50,580 nt of DNA, taken from JBJEQG01 sp051881635. GTDB taxonomy: Bacteria > Bacillota > Clostridia > Oscillospirales > Acutalibacteraceae. The notes under the pieces were generated by a model. The model was not told the origin of the DNA and made no database searches. It saw only the letters and a list, made by a program, of their open reading frames with translations. Position 1 is the stretch's first letter; each line of letters starts with the position of its first letter. The stretch covers positions 1 through 50,580 of the forward strand of contig JBJEQG010000107.1 of NCBI GenBank assembly GCA_051881635.1. The letters are read 5' to 3'. Below, piece after piece: positions 16,445-25,527 of this stretch. Position numbers and translations under genes: made by a program.

Positions 16445-17536
16445 ATGTCTGAGAATTTCATACCGTCTATATTGATTATTGATGATGACCCGAAACAAAT
16501 TATGATTGCAAGTTCGATATTGAAATCGGAAAATTGTTCCGTCCTTGCCGCAACAAAATGCAGCGAAGCCTTTGAAGTCATAGAAAGAGAAATGCCGAGT
16601 CTGATAGTTCTTGATATTGTTATGCCTGATATGAATGGTTTTGATTTTTGCAAAAAAGTTAAATCAAATCCCGAAACGGCAGATATTCCGATTATTTTTG
16701 CAACAGCCTATAACGATTCCGAAAATATACGCAAAAGTTTTGAAGTCGGCGGAAGTGATTATGTTGTCAAGCCGTTTATTAAGGACGAGTTTTTGCAAAG
16801 GGTAAAGATAAGGATAAAACTTTCAAGACAAAATCAAAAGTTGAAAAGGTCGTATGAGGAGCTTGATAAATTTTGTTATATGGTTGCACATGATATACGC
16901 TCTCCACTTTATGTTATTGCCCAGCTTATAGATATTATGAAGGTGCAACTGAAAAACGGGTCTGTCGATGAGGTTGAGAAAATCTGTAAAATGATAACTG
17001 AAAAATCCGATAAGGTTGTTGCAATGGCAGACAGTCTTTTGAAATTTTCAAAGTCAACAAAAGAAAGCTCGGAAAATTCTGATGTTGACCTTAATATCAT
17101 AACAAAGGAACTTTTTGAAGATTTTAAATTTATAGAAAAGGATAGAAATATTGTTTTTGAAAAAGATAATTTGCCTGTTGTTTCGGGAGATATTAACCTT
17201 TTTAAAACCGTAATGCAAAATATTATAGGTAATGCGGTTAAATTTACACGCATAAGAGAACAGGCGAAAATTACCGTAAAATCATATAAAAATAAAGGTG
17301 AGTATAAAATTACGGTAAGTGATAACGGAATTGGTTTTGATATGAAATATGCGAAAGATGTTTTCGATGTTTTTCAGCGTATTCCAGATACAGCGGAAAA
17401 ATTTGAAGGAAGTGGAATAGGATTGTCCGTTGTACAGAAAATTATAAGGCGTTATGGCGGCGAGGTGTCCATACATTCTATTCCGAATATAGGGACAACA
17501 GTAGAATTTACTTTGCCTATATCCGATAAGGTTTAA
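16445..17536 (+). CDS. Receiver-histidine kinase fusion protein
   Basis: Soluble signalling protein, 363 residues from ATG 16445 (AAGG at 16430-16433 and GGTG precede it; a GTG at 16433 is a less likely start). N-terminal receiver domain with Asp13-15 cluster (IIDDDPK) and phosphoacceptor Asp57 (LIVLDIVMPDMNGFDFC), Lys in YVVKPF. A coiled linker (RQNQKLKRSYEELDKFCYM) leads to the histidine-phosphotransfer domain with His149 (MVAHDIRSPLYVIAQL) and an ATPase domain (N box NIIGNAVKFT, G boxes SDNGIGFDM and GSGIGLSVVQKI). No membrane segment. This bacteriophytochrome-like reversed order suggests it takes input by phosphorylation of its receiver, perhaps from the hybrid kinase upstream. Last gene of the urea block. 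Confidence 0.92.
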   Translation: MSENFIPSILIIDDDPKQIMIASSILKSENCSVLAATKCSEAFEVIEREMPSLIVLDIVMPDMNGFDFCKKVKSNPETADIPIIFATAYNDSENIRKSFEVGGSDYVVKPFIKDEFLQRVKIRIKLSRQNQKLKRSYEELDKFCYMVAHDIRSPLYVIAQLIDIMKVQLKNGSVDEVEKICKMITEKSDKVVAMADSLLKFSKSTKESSENSDVDLNIITKELFEDFKFIEKDRNIVFEKDNLPVVSGDINLFKTVMQNIIGNAVKFTRIREQAKITVKSYKNKGEYKITVSDNGIGFDMKYAKDVFDVFQRIPDTAEKFEGSGIGLSVVQKIIRRYGGEVSIHSIPNIGTTVEFTLPISDKV

Positions 17537-17546
17537 AGAATATAAC

Positions 17547-17604
17547 AATAGATTTAAGGCTAAAATTTGATGTAATCTTATTTTAGTCTTAAATCTATTT
17601 TTTG
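17547..17604 (+). terminator. Intrinsic terminator at the end of the urea block
   Basis: AATAGATTTAAGGCTAAAAT (17547-17566) pairs with 17580-17599 (one G-U), with a 13-base loop, and is followed by a T run. It ends the receiver-kinase transcript. Confidence 0.85.
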
Positions 17605-17626
17605 ATTAAAAATATTCATTGTTAAA

Positions 17627-17674
17627 AAATACTATATGTATAATAATATTAAAATATACATTTAGGATATAAAA
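17627..17674 (+). repeat. Direct repeat copy B, between urea block and sbcD
   Basis: Same-orientation near copy of 964-1010: matching ATATGTATAATAAT, two changed bases, then AAAATATACATTTAGGATAT. The dyad ATGTATA-N12-TATACAT is conserved. It lies about 50 bases upstream of the sbcD promoter, as copy A lies about 65 bases upstream of the urease promoter. Confidence 0.75.
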
Positions 17675-17724
17675 CCCAAATTTCTTGATTTTTAAAGATT
17701 TTTATAAATATATGAAAAAGAAAA

Positions 17725-17753
17725 TTGAAATTATATTCATGGCATGATACAAT
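17725..17753 (+). promoter_or_regulatory. Promoter of sbcDC
   Basis: TTGAAA (17725-17730), 17-base spacer, TACAAT (17748-17753) with TG at the extended -10 position. The sbcD start is 31 bases downstream with GGGAGG at 17771-17776. Confidence 0.7.
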
Positions 17754-17783
17754 AAGTGTAAAATATAAACGGGAGGCAAAAAA

Positions 17784-18929
17784 ATGAAAATTTTACATCT
17801 TTCGGATTTGCATATTGGAAAAGTTGTCAATGAAATCTCCATGTTGTCTGAACAAAAGCATATTTTGGAGCAAATTCTTTCGATTGTTGACACTTACAAT
17901 GTCGATGCGGTTATGATTGCGGGAGATGTTTATGATAAAGGGATTCCCTCAATAGAGGCTGTGCAGCTTTTTAATGATTTTTTTTGTCGGCTTGGTGAAA
18001 CAGGCAAGCACATTTTTATTGTAGGTGGTAATCATGATTCCGCTGAACGATTGGATTTTGCAAGTCCTCTTTTGGAGCGTGTCAATATTCATATATACAC
18101 GATTTATGACGGAACGGTTCATCAATATGAAATGAATGACGAATACGGAGCGGTTCGTTTTTATTTGATGCCCTTTGTCAAACCACCTATGGTGCGTTCC
18201 TATTTTGAGAACACGGAAATTAAAAGCTATAATGATGCTTTTGAAACGGCATTATCCGTAGTACAAACGGATAACAGCATAAGAAATATTATGATTGCAC
18301 ATCAATATGTTACGGACGGCGAAAATTTACCGACACGCTGTGACTCGGAAATAGAGTCTATCGGCGGTCTGGATAATATTGATGCGGCAGTTTTTGATAA
18401 TTTCGACTATGTTGCATTAGGACATCTGCACCGCAGCCAATATGTTAAACGGGAAACAATACGATATTGCGGTTCACCTTTAAAGTATTCGGCGTCTGAG
18501 GTTCGTGGCAGAAAGACAGTTGTTCTTTTGGATTTGAAAGAAAAAGGAAAAATTGAAATCCAAAAGATAGAGCTTTGCCCTTTGCATGATATGGTTAAGA
18601 TAGAAGGAAATCTGACTGCTATTTTGGATAAGTATGAGGGCGAAATAAACGAAGATTATGCCTTTGTAACGCTGACAGACGAAACAGATTTGGCAGAACC
18701 TGTGGCAAGATTGCGAACGGTATTTAAAAATTTAATGAGTGTGGACTATAAACGCTCTTATACAACCGAACAGGAACAGCAAGAGATAAAAAACTATGAA
18801 AATATGAATCCCATTGAATTGTTGGAACAATTTTATCGCCATCAAAATAATATGCCGATGAATGATATGCAAACCGAGATTGTCGAAAAGATTTTTTCAG
18901 AATTAACAGAGGAACAGGAGGAGGACTGA
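17784..18929 (+). CDS. sbcD: Exonuclease SbcCD, nuclease subunit SbcD
   Basis: Metallophosphoesterase-type nuclease that, with SbcC, opens hairpins and trims DNA ends in recombination and repair (bacterial Mre11). The 381-residue product has the phosphoesterase motifs in order: ILHLSDLHIGK (residues 3-13), MIAGDVYDKG, IVGGNHDSAERL, MIAHQYV and ALGHLHRSQYV, which supply the two-metal ligands. It is followed after 3 bases by sbcC. Complete, normal length. Confidence 0.96.
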   Translation: MKILHLSDLHIGKVVNEISMLSEQKHILEQILSIVDTYNVDAVMIAGDVYDKGIPSIEAVQLFNDFFCRLGETGKHIFIVGGNHDSAERLDFASPLLERVNIHIYTIYDGTVHQYEMNDEYGAVRFYLMPFVKPPMVRSYFENTEIKSYNDAFETALSVVQTDNSIRNIMIAHQYVTDGENLPTRCDSEIESIGGLDNIDAAVFDNFDYVALGHLHRSQYVKRETIRYCGSPLKYSASEVRGRKTVVLLDLKEKGKIEIQKIELCPLHDMVKIEGNLTAILDKYEGEINEDYAFVTLTDETDLAEPVARLRTVFKNLMSVDYKRSYTTEQEQQEIKNYENMNPIELLEQFYRHQNNMPMNDMQTEIVEKIFSELTEEQEED

Positions 18930-18932
18930 ATA

Positions 18933-21900
18933 ATGAAACCGATAAAATTAGTCATTTCCGCTTTTGGTTCATTTTGTAATGAAGAAACGATTGACTTTAC
19001 ACAACTTGGAGATAAAGGCATTTTTTTGGTTACGGGCGAAACAGGTTCGGGTAAAACAACCATTTTTGATGCGATTATGTATGCCTTATATGGAAGTACC
19101 AGTGGCGAATCGGGTGACACAAAAGGCAAGGGTATATATCGGAGTGTTCGTAATATTCGCAGTGATTATGCGGCAAATGACAGGGAAACTTATGTTGATT
19201 TAACTTTTCGGCATCGTGGTGTACTGTATCGTGTTTACCGTTCTCCAAAATATGACCGTATAAACCGCAAAGGAAATGTAAGCCAAAAAGCTCCGGAGGC
19301 AGAGCTTTATTTTTCCAACGGTTCTAAGTCTGTTATCGGAACAAAAGAAGTTACAGCGAAAATCACTGAAATTTTGGGAATTGAACAAAGGGACTTTTCG
19401 CAGATTGTGATGATTGCACAAGGAAAATTTCGAGAACTTTTGACAGCAAGCAACGAAAGAAGGGAGGAAATTTTCCGAAAAATTTTCTCTACTGAAATCT
19501 ATGAGCGTTTTGCATGGCGTATAAAAGAAGAAAGCGACCGTTTGAGAAAGAAGTGTACCTATGAGGAAGATGCATTTATAAAAGCATTGTTAGAAATTGA
19601 GGTTTATGAACAAGACAGTTCATTCTATAATGACTTTATGGAATGGCAATCTCAAAAAGATAAAGAAAAACTGTATAGCGGTGAAATGCTTTTGCCGCAT
19701 CTTATGACCATGATTGAACAGGACTGTGTAAAAGCGGCAGAATTAGAAAAAGAAAAAGCGGAAACGGAAGAATTGGAAACAAAGCTGAAATTACAGTGTG
19801 TCGATGCTGAACGAATGAATAAAAATATACAGGCATTGGAGGATTGTGCGGAAGAACGCCGTAAATTGACAGAACAAATCGAAAAGATTGAGCATATTCA
19901 AAAAAGACTGACACAGGCCGCCGTTGCCGAAGAAATCCGTCCTTTTTATGAGGATTATAAAAGAGCCACAGAGGATATAAAAAGAGCGGAACAGGATTGC
20001 AGACAAAAAGTGGAACAGCAAAAGCACCATGCAAATATTTTGGCACAGGTTAGACAGGAATATGACATTGTACCGAATTTGGAAATAAAAATTCAGGAAC
20101 TTGGAGGTTCAATTCAAGTTTTGGAGGAAAGCCGTTCCAAATATGCCATTTTGACAGAATTTCAGAAACAGTTGAAGCAAATGCAATCCGATTTGGAAAG
20201 AAACCAAAGCGTTCTTCAACAAACACATACGCTATGGGAACAGAAAAAAGCCAAACAAGCACAATTAGAAAGCATATTGACCGAAAATAAAGACAGTGCA
20301 GTGCGTTTAAATACACTTCAAAACGAAAAACAGCGTTGCGAAGATAGTTTAAAACACCTGAATGAGTTGATTGCAGAGGCAAGGACAGTCGGTGACAAAA
20401 AGAAAGAGCATGAAAAATTGTGCGAACAATTCAAAATCGCCGAAACGGATTATACACAAAAGCGTTCCGTTTATGAACAGGCAGAGCATTTGTTTTTCTC
20501 AGCACAGGCGGGAATTTTGGCGGACAAGCTTGAAGATAATCAACCATGCCCCGTATGCGGTTCATGCCACCACCCTAAAAAAGCAATAAAACCCGTACAG
20601 ACGGCAACTCAGGAACAGTTGGACAGCTACCGTACGGAGTGTGAGGAAAGCAGAGAAAAATATACAAAGCTTTCTGCGGATTGTGCCGCTGCCCAATCCG
20701 AGTATGAAACACGAAAAGAAAAATTTTTTGAGGATACCGCTTTTTTGGTTGACGAAGAAAACCATGCAAATTTAAAAGTTATCTGGGCAAAAATTGCCGA
20801 AGAAAAAAAGCATACGGAACAAAAAATTCAAGAATTGAAAATGCAGATTAAGAATGAAACGAAGAAAACTCAGCTTTATATGACAGCCGAAACACAAAGC
20901 CGAGAAATTGGCAGGACGATTGATGAACTTGCCGAAAATGAAAAACAGCTTATGACAGCGGTATCTGAAAGAATAGCGGCAATTCAGGGAAAACAAGCGG
21001 AGATGAAAACCATTCAATCTCAACTGACCTATGTATCCGAAAACGATTTGCAAAACGAATTAAATTCCAAAAAACAAGAACAAACAAAACTTATGCAGCA
21101 AAAAGAAACTTTGCAGAAACGGTTTTCCAATGCACAGGCAGATTATCAAAGTGCCTTAGACTTATACAAAGAGGCGGAAAGCCGTCAGAGTGCTGCAAAA
21201 GAAAAACAGACATATACTCAATCCATATATCAGGCAGCACTTGAAAAGGAACAATGGAGTGCGACTGATTTTTTAGAAAGAGTATGCACCAAAGAGCAAA
21301 AAGCACAAATGACGCAAACTGTAGCAGATTATCAAAGGCGTATGGCGGCATTGACAGAGCGTGAGGAAAATTTGAAAGAGCAGACCAAAGGTGCAAAATT
21401 TCAAGACCTTGCGGTACTGAAAGAACAGATTGATAAAGTGCATAAGCAAAGAGAAATTCAGGAGCGGTGCATACGCTCTTTGCATTTGCGTTATGAACGA
21501 AACAGCCGTTGTTATAATGATGCCCAATCCGCTTTAAAACGCTTTAAACCATTACAGGAAAAATATATATCCTATAAAATGCTGAACGATACAGTAAACG
21601 GTACACTGAGCGGTACGGCAAAAATGACCTTTGAAAGTTTTGTGCAGACATTCTATTTTGATATGGTGTTGAAAGAGGCAAACAAGCGTTTCCGCACGAT
21701 GTCGGGCGGACAATATGAACTTCGCCGCCGTGAAGAACCTATTTCACAAAAAGGAAAAACGGGTTTGGAGTTAGATGTTTTTGATTATTATACGGGAAAA
21801 GGCCGTCCCGTTCAAACTCTGTCGGGCGGTGAATCCTTTATGGCGTCCTTGTCGTTGGCATTGGGATTATCTGATGTTATTCAAAGCCGCAAGAGCGGTA

Positions 21901-22115
21901 TAGAAATTGACACACTGTTCATTGATGAGGGGTTTGGTACTTTGGACGGAAATGTTCTGGAACAGGCGGTTCATATCTTGAATGATTTGACCGCAGGTGA
22001 TAAAATGATAGGTATTATATCCCATGTTGAAGGACTGAAAGGGCGTATTGACAAAAAGATTATCGTCAAAAAAACACCTTCGGGCAGTCATATTGCCTTT
22101 TGCGGAGAAAAGTAA
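18933..22115 (+). CDS. sbcC: Exonuclease SbcCD, ATPase subunit SbcC
   Basis: Rad50-like ATPase of 1060 residues. N-terminal Walker A GETGSGKTTIFDAIMYALYG (about 34-53); long coiled coils at about 210-490 and 570-860, rich in Glu/Lys/Gln; a zinc hook CPVC at residues 539-542 for dimerisation; C-terminal ABC signature QTLSGGESFMASLSLALGLSD, Walker B LFIDEGFGTLD and the switch His in IGIISHVEGL. Works with SbcD encoded immediately upstream. Many shadow frames run along the coiled-coil part and are not genes. Confidence 0.97.
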   Translation: MKPIKLVISAFGSFCNEETIDFTQLGDKGIFLVTGETGSGKTTIFDAIMYALYGSTSGESGDTKGKGIYRSVRNIRSDYAANDRETYVDLTFRHRGVLYRVYRSPKYDRINRKGNVSQKAPEAELYFSNGSKSVIGTKEVTAKITEILGIEQRDFSQIVMIAQGKFRELLTASNERREEIFRKIFSTEIYERFAWRIKEESDRLRKKCTYEEDAFIKALLEIEVYEQDSSFYNDFMEWQSQKDKEKLYSGEMLLPHLMTMIEQDCVKAAELEKEKAETEELETKLKLQCVDAERMNKNIQALEDCAEERRKLTEQIEKIEHIQKRLTQAAVAEEIRPFYEDYKRATEDIKRAEQDCRQKVEQQKHHANILAQVRQEYDIVPNLEIKIQELGGSIQVLEESRSKYAILTEFQKQLKQMQSDLERNQSVLQQTHTLWEQKKAKQAQLESILTENKDSAVRLNTLQNEKQRCEDSLKHLNELIAEARTVGDKKKEHEKLCEQFKIAETDYTQKRSVYEQAEHLFFSAQAGILADKLEDNQPCPVCGSCHHPKKAIKPVQTATQEQLDSYRTECEESREKYTKLSADCAAAQSEYETRKEKFFEDTAFLVDEENHANLKVIWAKIAEEKKHTEQKIQELKMQIKNETKKTQLYMTAETQSREIGRTIDELAENEKQLMTAVSERIAAIQGKQAEMKTIQSQLTYVSENDLQNELNSKKQEQTKLMQQKETLQKRFSNAQADYQSALDLYKEAESRQSAAKEKQTYTQSIYQAALEKEQWSATDFLERVCTKEQKAQMTQTVADYQRRMAALTEREENLKEQTKGAKFQDLAVLKEQIDKVHKQREIQERCIRSLHLRYERNSRCYNDAQSALKRFKPLQEKYISYKMLNDTVNGTLSGTAKMTFESFVQTFYFDMVLKEANKRFRTMSGGQYELRRREEPISQKGKTGLELDVFDYYTGKGRPVQTLSGGESFMASLSLALGLSDVIQSRKSGIEIDTLFIDEGFGTLDGNVLEQAVHILNDLTAGDKMIGIISHVEGLKGRIDKKIIVKKTPSGSHIAFCGEK

Positions 22116-22140
22116 ATGAAAAACAGATGAGGAAAAGAAA

Positions 22141-22971
22141 ATGCGGGAATTTCAACAGAAAAGAATAGCACTTGTCAACGATTTAACCGGATTCGGACGC
22201 TGTTCGCTGACGGTTTCCATTCCGATTTTGTCGGCTATGGGAATAGAGTGTTGTCCGTTGCCGACAGCGGTTTTGTCCAATCATACGGGATTTGACAGCT
22301 ATTTTTTGGACGATTATACGGAAAAAATAAAGCCGTATTTTGAAGAATGGCAAAAGTTGAATTTGCATTTTGACGGTATATATACAGGTTTTCTCGGTTC
22401 AGAACGGCAAGCGGCTTATATCAATCAAATTTTTGAAAGTCTGCCTGATACTGTTAAAATTGTTGACCCTGCCATGGCGGATAACGGGAAACCGTATGCC
22501 TCATGTAATGCGGCTTTATGTGAAAGTATGCGTATGTTGGTTTCTCATGCTGATGTGGTTACACCTAACCTAACGGAAGCGTGTATTTTGACCGATATTG
22601 ATTATACAAACCGTTATGACGAAAATCTTTTAAAGAATTTATGCCATAAGCTCAAACGGCTTGGAGCAAAAAATATCGTTATTACGGGTTTAGAGAGCGA
22701 AACTTATATCTCTAATTATATCATGACCGAAAGCGGAACAGCCTTTGTTCATTCCAAAAAACGCCCAATTTTAAGAGCTGGAACAGGTGATGTTTTTGCG
22801 TCTGTTGTGGCGGGTAATGTTGTAAACCATGTCGATTTATATACGGCAGTAAAACAGGCGGCAAATTTTGTTGAAAAGTCAATGGCACTTTCAGACCAAA
22901 TGAACATTCCGCCGCAACAGGGTGTTTGCTTTGAATATCTTTTAAAGAGTGGATTACTGTCGGACAGTTGA
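22141..22971 (+). CDS. Pyridoxamine/pyridoxal kinase
   Basis: Ribokinase-fold enzyme that phosphorylates vitamin B6 vitamers in PLP salvage. The 276-residue product opens with RIALVNDLTGFGRCSLTVSIPILSAMGIECCPLPTAVLSNHTGF, the pattern of the Firmicutes pyridoxamine kinase group, has VTPNLTEACILTD in the middle and the C-terminal anion hole/catalytic motif RAGTGDVFASVVAGN (catalytic Asp in GTGD). Located 25 bases after sbcC. PLP would serve alanine racemase in this window, but that is only a metabolic link. pdxY/pdxK naming is uncertain, so no symbol is given. Confidence 0.9.
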   Translation: MREFQQKRIALVNDLTGFGRCSLTVSIPILSAMGIECCPLPTAVLSNHTGFDSYFLDDYTEKIKPYFEEWQKLNLHFDGIYTGFLGSERQAAYINQIFESLPDTVKIVDPAMADNGKPYASCNAALCESMRMLVSHADVVTPNLTEACILTDIDYTNRYDENLLKNLCHKLKRLGAKNIVITGLESETYISNYIMTESGTAFVHSKKRPILRAGTGDVFASVVAGNVVNHVDLYTAVKQAANFVEKSMALSDQMNIPPQQGVCFEYLLKSGLLSDS

Positions 22972-23012
22972 TGTATAACTTTTAATTAAAAGAATGAAAA
23001 ATCTTTATAGGC

Positions 23013-23042
23013 TTGTCAATAATAGAGGAATTGTGTTATGAT
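23013..23042 (+). promoter_or_regulatory. Promoter upstream of small membrane protein at 23076
   Basis: TTGTCA (23013-23018), 18-base spacer, TATGAT (23037-23042). It lies about 30 bases before a strong GGAGGG site. Confidence 0.6.
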
Positions 23043-23075
23043 AAACGCATACTATAACATTAGGAGGGATTGTTA

Positions 23076-23501
23076 TTGGTTTGCAGGCATTTTTTAAGAA
23101 AAAAGCTTTTTGGTGTGGTTATGGTTCTTATTTTAATGCTCTTTGCCACCATACCTCAAAATTATACAGTCCATGCTGTGAACGATGTTTCTGAGGGAAA
23201 CCCGATTGGCGTATCGGACAGTTCGGTTGATACAAGTGAATTGACAAGTGAGGATTGGAGCCAAATTCAAGAGGAAATCAGTTCGGCTATGAACTCAGAT
23301 GTTGAAATCAGCGTGAATACAAGTAAGTCCCCCTTTGAAAATATAAAATCGAATGACGGTACAAACGGTAATGACAGTGTATGGTTTTTGGTTTTGGGCA
23401 TTGGACTTGTAAGCATAGGGGCTTTGATTTTGGCATTTGTCATTTTTTTGAATGTTCTGGCACACCGTAAAGGAAATTCGGCGGTGTCAAATAAAAAATA
23501 A
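23076..23501 (+). CDS. Hypothetical secreted/membrane-anchored protein
   Basis: Not recognised. The TTG at 23076 is preferred as start because GGAGGG (23063-23068) is at proper spacing; the TTG at 23070 is too close. The 141-residue product has a basic N terminus and a hydrophobic signal segment (LFGVVMVLILMLFATIPQ), an acidic Ser-rich extracellular stretch of about 70 residues (DVSEGNPIGVSDSSVDTSELTSEDW region), and a C-terminal membrane helix (VWFLVLGIGLVSIGALILAFVIFLNVL) followed by a short basic tail. Topology: signal peptide, exposed low-complexity domain, membrane anchor. Has its own promoter. Confidence 0.7.
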   Translation: MVCRHFLRKKLFGVVMVLILMLFATIPQNYTVHAVNDVSEGNPIGVSDSSVDTSELTSEDWSQIQEEISSAMNSDVEISVNTSKSPFENIKSNDGTNGNDSVWFLVLGIGLVSIGALILAFVIFLNVLAHRKGNSAVSNKK

Positions 23502-23578
23502 GTTTTTATGATATAGGATAGCGTTTTTTCTTTATGGGAAAAATAAAAAGAAAAAAACATGGTAGAATAATTTAGAAA

Positions 23579-23680
23579 TTGTCGGAATTTTTGGGCTTGG
23601 GCGGTACTGCCAACGCTGTGGCTTCTCAGGCTCTCGAAACGGCTGAATTTATGTGGTTTTTGACGGAGGAAACAGAATGA
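23579..23680 (+). CDS. Possible 33-aa small ORF coupled to transketolase
   Basis: From TTG 23579 the frame LSEFLGLGGTANAVASQALETAEF continues to a TGA that overlaps the transketolase ATG (ATGA). The stretch is richer in G+C than the flanking intergenic DNA and the peptide composition looks protein-like. There is no visible ribosome binding site, although a TG-TAGAAT -10-like sequence at about 23559-23567 precedes it. It could be a coupling leader peptide or a chance open frame. Confidence 0.25.
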   Translation: MSEFLGLGGTANAVASQALETAEFMWFLTEETE

Positions 23681-24519
23681 ATATTCAAGAACTTTCAGAG
23701 CTGAAAATAACTGCGTGTAAAGTCAGACAGTTGATTGTTGAAGGCGTTTTTAACGCAAAATCAGGTCACCCGGGCGGTTCGCTCTCTGCCGCCGAAATTT
23801 TTACCTATCTTTATTTCAAAGAGATGAATGTTGACCCGACACAGCCGAAAATGCCGGAGCGTGACCGCTTTGTGCTTTCAAAAGGTCACTGTTGTCCCGG
23901 TTTGTATGCGGCTCTTGCACTCAAAGGATTTTTCCCGACAGAGGAAATTAAGGTATTGCGTCATATTGGTGCAATGCTTCAAGGTCACCCCGATATGAAA
24001 AACACCCCCGGTGTTGATATGAGTTCGGGTTCTTTGGGACAGGGAATTTCTACGGCTTGCGGTATGGCGTTAGCAGGCAAGCTTGACAATGCAGCATACA
24101 GAGTTTATACACTTCTCGGTGACGGCGAGTGTGAAGAAGGACAGGTTTGGGAGGCTTTGATGTTTGCCGCCCATAATAAGCTGGATAACCTTTGTGTTAT
24201 CATTGACTTGAACGGTTTGCAGATTGACGGTCCTGTTAATGAAGTTGCGGGACTTGAACCGTTGGATACAAAACTTGAAGGTTTTGGCTGTGAAGTCTTA
24301 ACCGTTGACGGCAACGACTTTGAACAGTTGGAAACCGCTTTTGCAAAGGCAAGAACAATCAAAGGTAAGCCGACTGCCATTATTGCAAAGACAATTAAGG
24401 GTAAGGGTGTTTCCTTTATGGAAAATCAAGTCGGCTGGCATGGCAAAGCTCCGAATGCGGAACAGTATGAACAGGCTATGCAGGAACTGAATGAACAACT
24501 GAAAGCATTGGAGGCGTAA
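23677..24519 (+). CDS. Transketolase, N-terminal subunit
   Basis: Thiamine-diphosphate-binding half of a split transketolase (pentose phosphate pathway; moves two-carbon units between sugar phosphates). Start ATG 23677 (MNIQELSELKITA) is set by GGAGG at 23665-23669; the open frame upstream is ignored. The 280-residue protein has SGHPGGSLSAAEIFTYLY, LSKGHCCPGLYAAL, GSLGQGISTACGMALAGK and the TPP motif GDGECEEGQVWEALMFAAHNKLDNLCVIID. Paired with the C-terminal subunit two bases downstream. Confidence 0.95.
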   Translation: MNIQELSELKITACKVRQLIVEGVFNAKSGHPGGSLSAAEIFTYLYFKEMNVDPTQPKMPERDRFVLSKGHCCPGLYAALALKGFFPTEEIKVLRHIGAMLQGHPDMKNTPGVDMSSGSLGQGISTACGMALAGKLDNAAYRVYTLLGDGECEEGQVWEALMFAAHNKLDNLCVIIDLNGLQIDGPVNEVAGLEPLDTKLEGFGCEVLTVDGNDFEQLETAFAKARTIKGKPTAIIAKTIKGKGVSFMENQVGWHGKAPNAEQYEQAMQELNEQLKALEA

Positions 24520-24521
24520 TC

Positions 24522-25466
24522 ATGGCAGAAAGTATCAAAATTGCAACGCGTGAAAGTTTCGGAAAGGCTCTTTGCGAACTCGCAAAAACACATTCCGACA
24601 TTGTTGTTTTGGACGCAGACCTTGCTGCCGCAACCAAAACCGATATTTTTAAAAAGGAATATCCCGACCGCTTTTTTGACTGTGGTATTGCTGAGGCAAA
24701 TATGATTGGCGTGGCGGCAGGTTTGGCAGCAGCGGGTAAAGTACCGTTTGCAGCGTCATTTGCGATGTTTGCAACAGGCAGAGCGTATGAGCAGGTGCGT
24801 AACTCGGTTGGTTATCCGCATTTGAATGTAAAAATTGCCGGTTCTCATGCCGGTATTTCCGTTGGCGAGGACGGTGCAACCCACCAGTGCTGTGAGGATA
24901 TTGCTTTAATGCGTACAATCCCAGGTATGGTTATTCTCAACCCTGCAGACCACTATGAAATGGTTGAAGCAGTTAAGGCAGCATACGCTTATAACGGACC
25001 TGTTTATATCCGTTTGGGACGATTGGCGATTGACAGCTTTAATGACCCCGACAACTATAAGTTTGAGTTAGGCAAAGGCATTACGCTCCACGAGGGTAAC
25101 GATGTTACCGTTATCGCTACGGGCTTGGTTGTTTATGAATCCTTGAAGGCAGTTAAGGCTTTGGAGGCTCAGGGATTAAATGTGCGTTTAATCAATATGC
25201 ATACCATTAAGCCGATTGACGAGGAAATCATTATCAAGGCGGCAAAGGAAACAGGTCGTATTATTACCGTTGAGGAACATAATATCATCGGCGGTTTGGG
25301 CGAGGCTGTTTGTGCCGTTACAAGTGAAAAATGCCCTGTTCCCGTTAAGAGAATTGGCATTAAAGATGTTTACGGTCATTCAGGTCCGGCAGTCGGTTTG
25401 ATTGCCGAATTTGGTTTGGACGCTGACAGCTTGGCAAAGCAGTTTGCGGAATTTGCAAAAAAATAA
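24522..25466 (+). CDS. Transketolase, C-terminal subunit
   Basis: Pyrimidine-binding and C-terminal domains of the split transketolase, 314 residues. ATRESFGKALCELAKTHSDIVVLDADLA, FFDCGIAEANMIGVAAGLAAAGKVPF (with the catalytic Glu in GIAEANM), the SHAGISVGEDGATHQ loop and the C-terminal domain VEEHNIIGGLGEAV are typical. Forms the functional enzyme with the preceding gene product. A bidirectional terminator follows. Confidence 0.95.
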   Translation: MAESIKIATRESFGKALCELAKTHSDIVVLDADLAAATKTDIFKKEYPDRFFDCGIAEANMIGVAAGLAAAGKVPFAASFAMFATGRAYEQVRNSVGYPHLNVKIAGSHAGISVGEDGATHQCCEDIALMRTIPGMVILNPADHYEMVEAVKAAYAYNGPVYIRLGRLAIDSFNDPDNYKFELGKGITLHEGNDVTVIATGLVVYESLKAVKALEAQGLNVRLINMHTIKPIDEEIIIKAAKETGRIITVEEHNIIGGLGEAVCAVTSEKCPVPVKRIGIKDVYGHSGPAVGLIAEFGLDADSLAKQFAEFAKK

Positions 25467-25482
25467 AATTTGTTTTTATAGA

Positions 25483-25519
25483 AAAAAGAAGTCCCTTTCT
25501 CAAAAAAGGACTTCTTTTT
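25483..25519. terminator. Bidirectional terminator between transketolase and CBS gene
   Basis: AAAAAGAAGTCC (25483-25494) pairs perfectly with GGACTTCTTTTT (25508-25519). A tracts on one side and T tracts on the other let it end both convergent genes. Confidence 0.85.
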
Positions 25520-25527
25520 ATTTTGGA

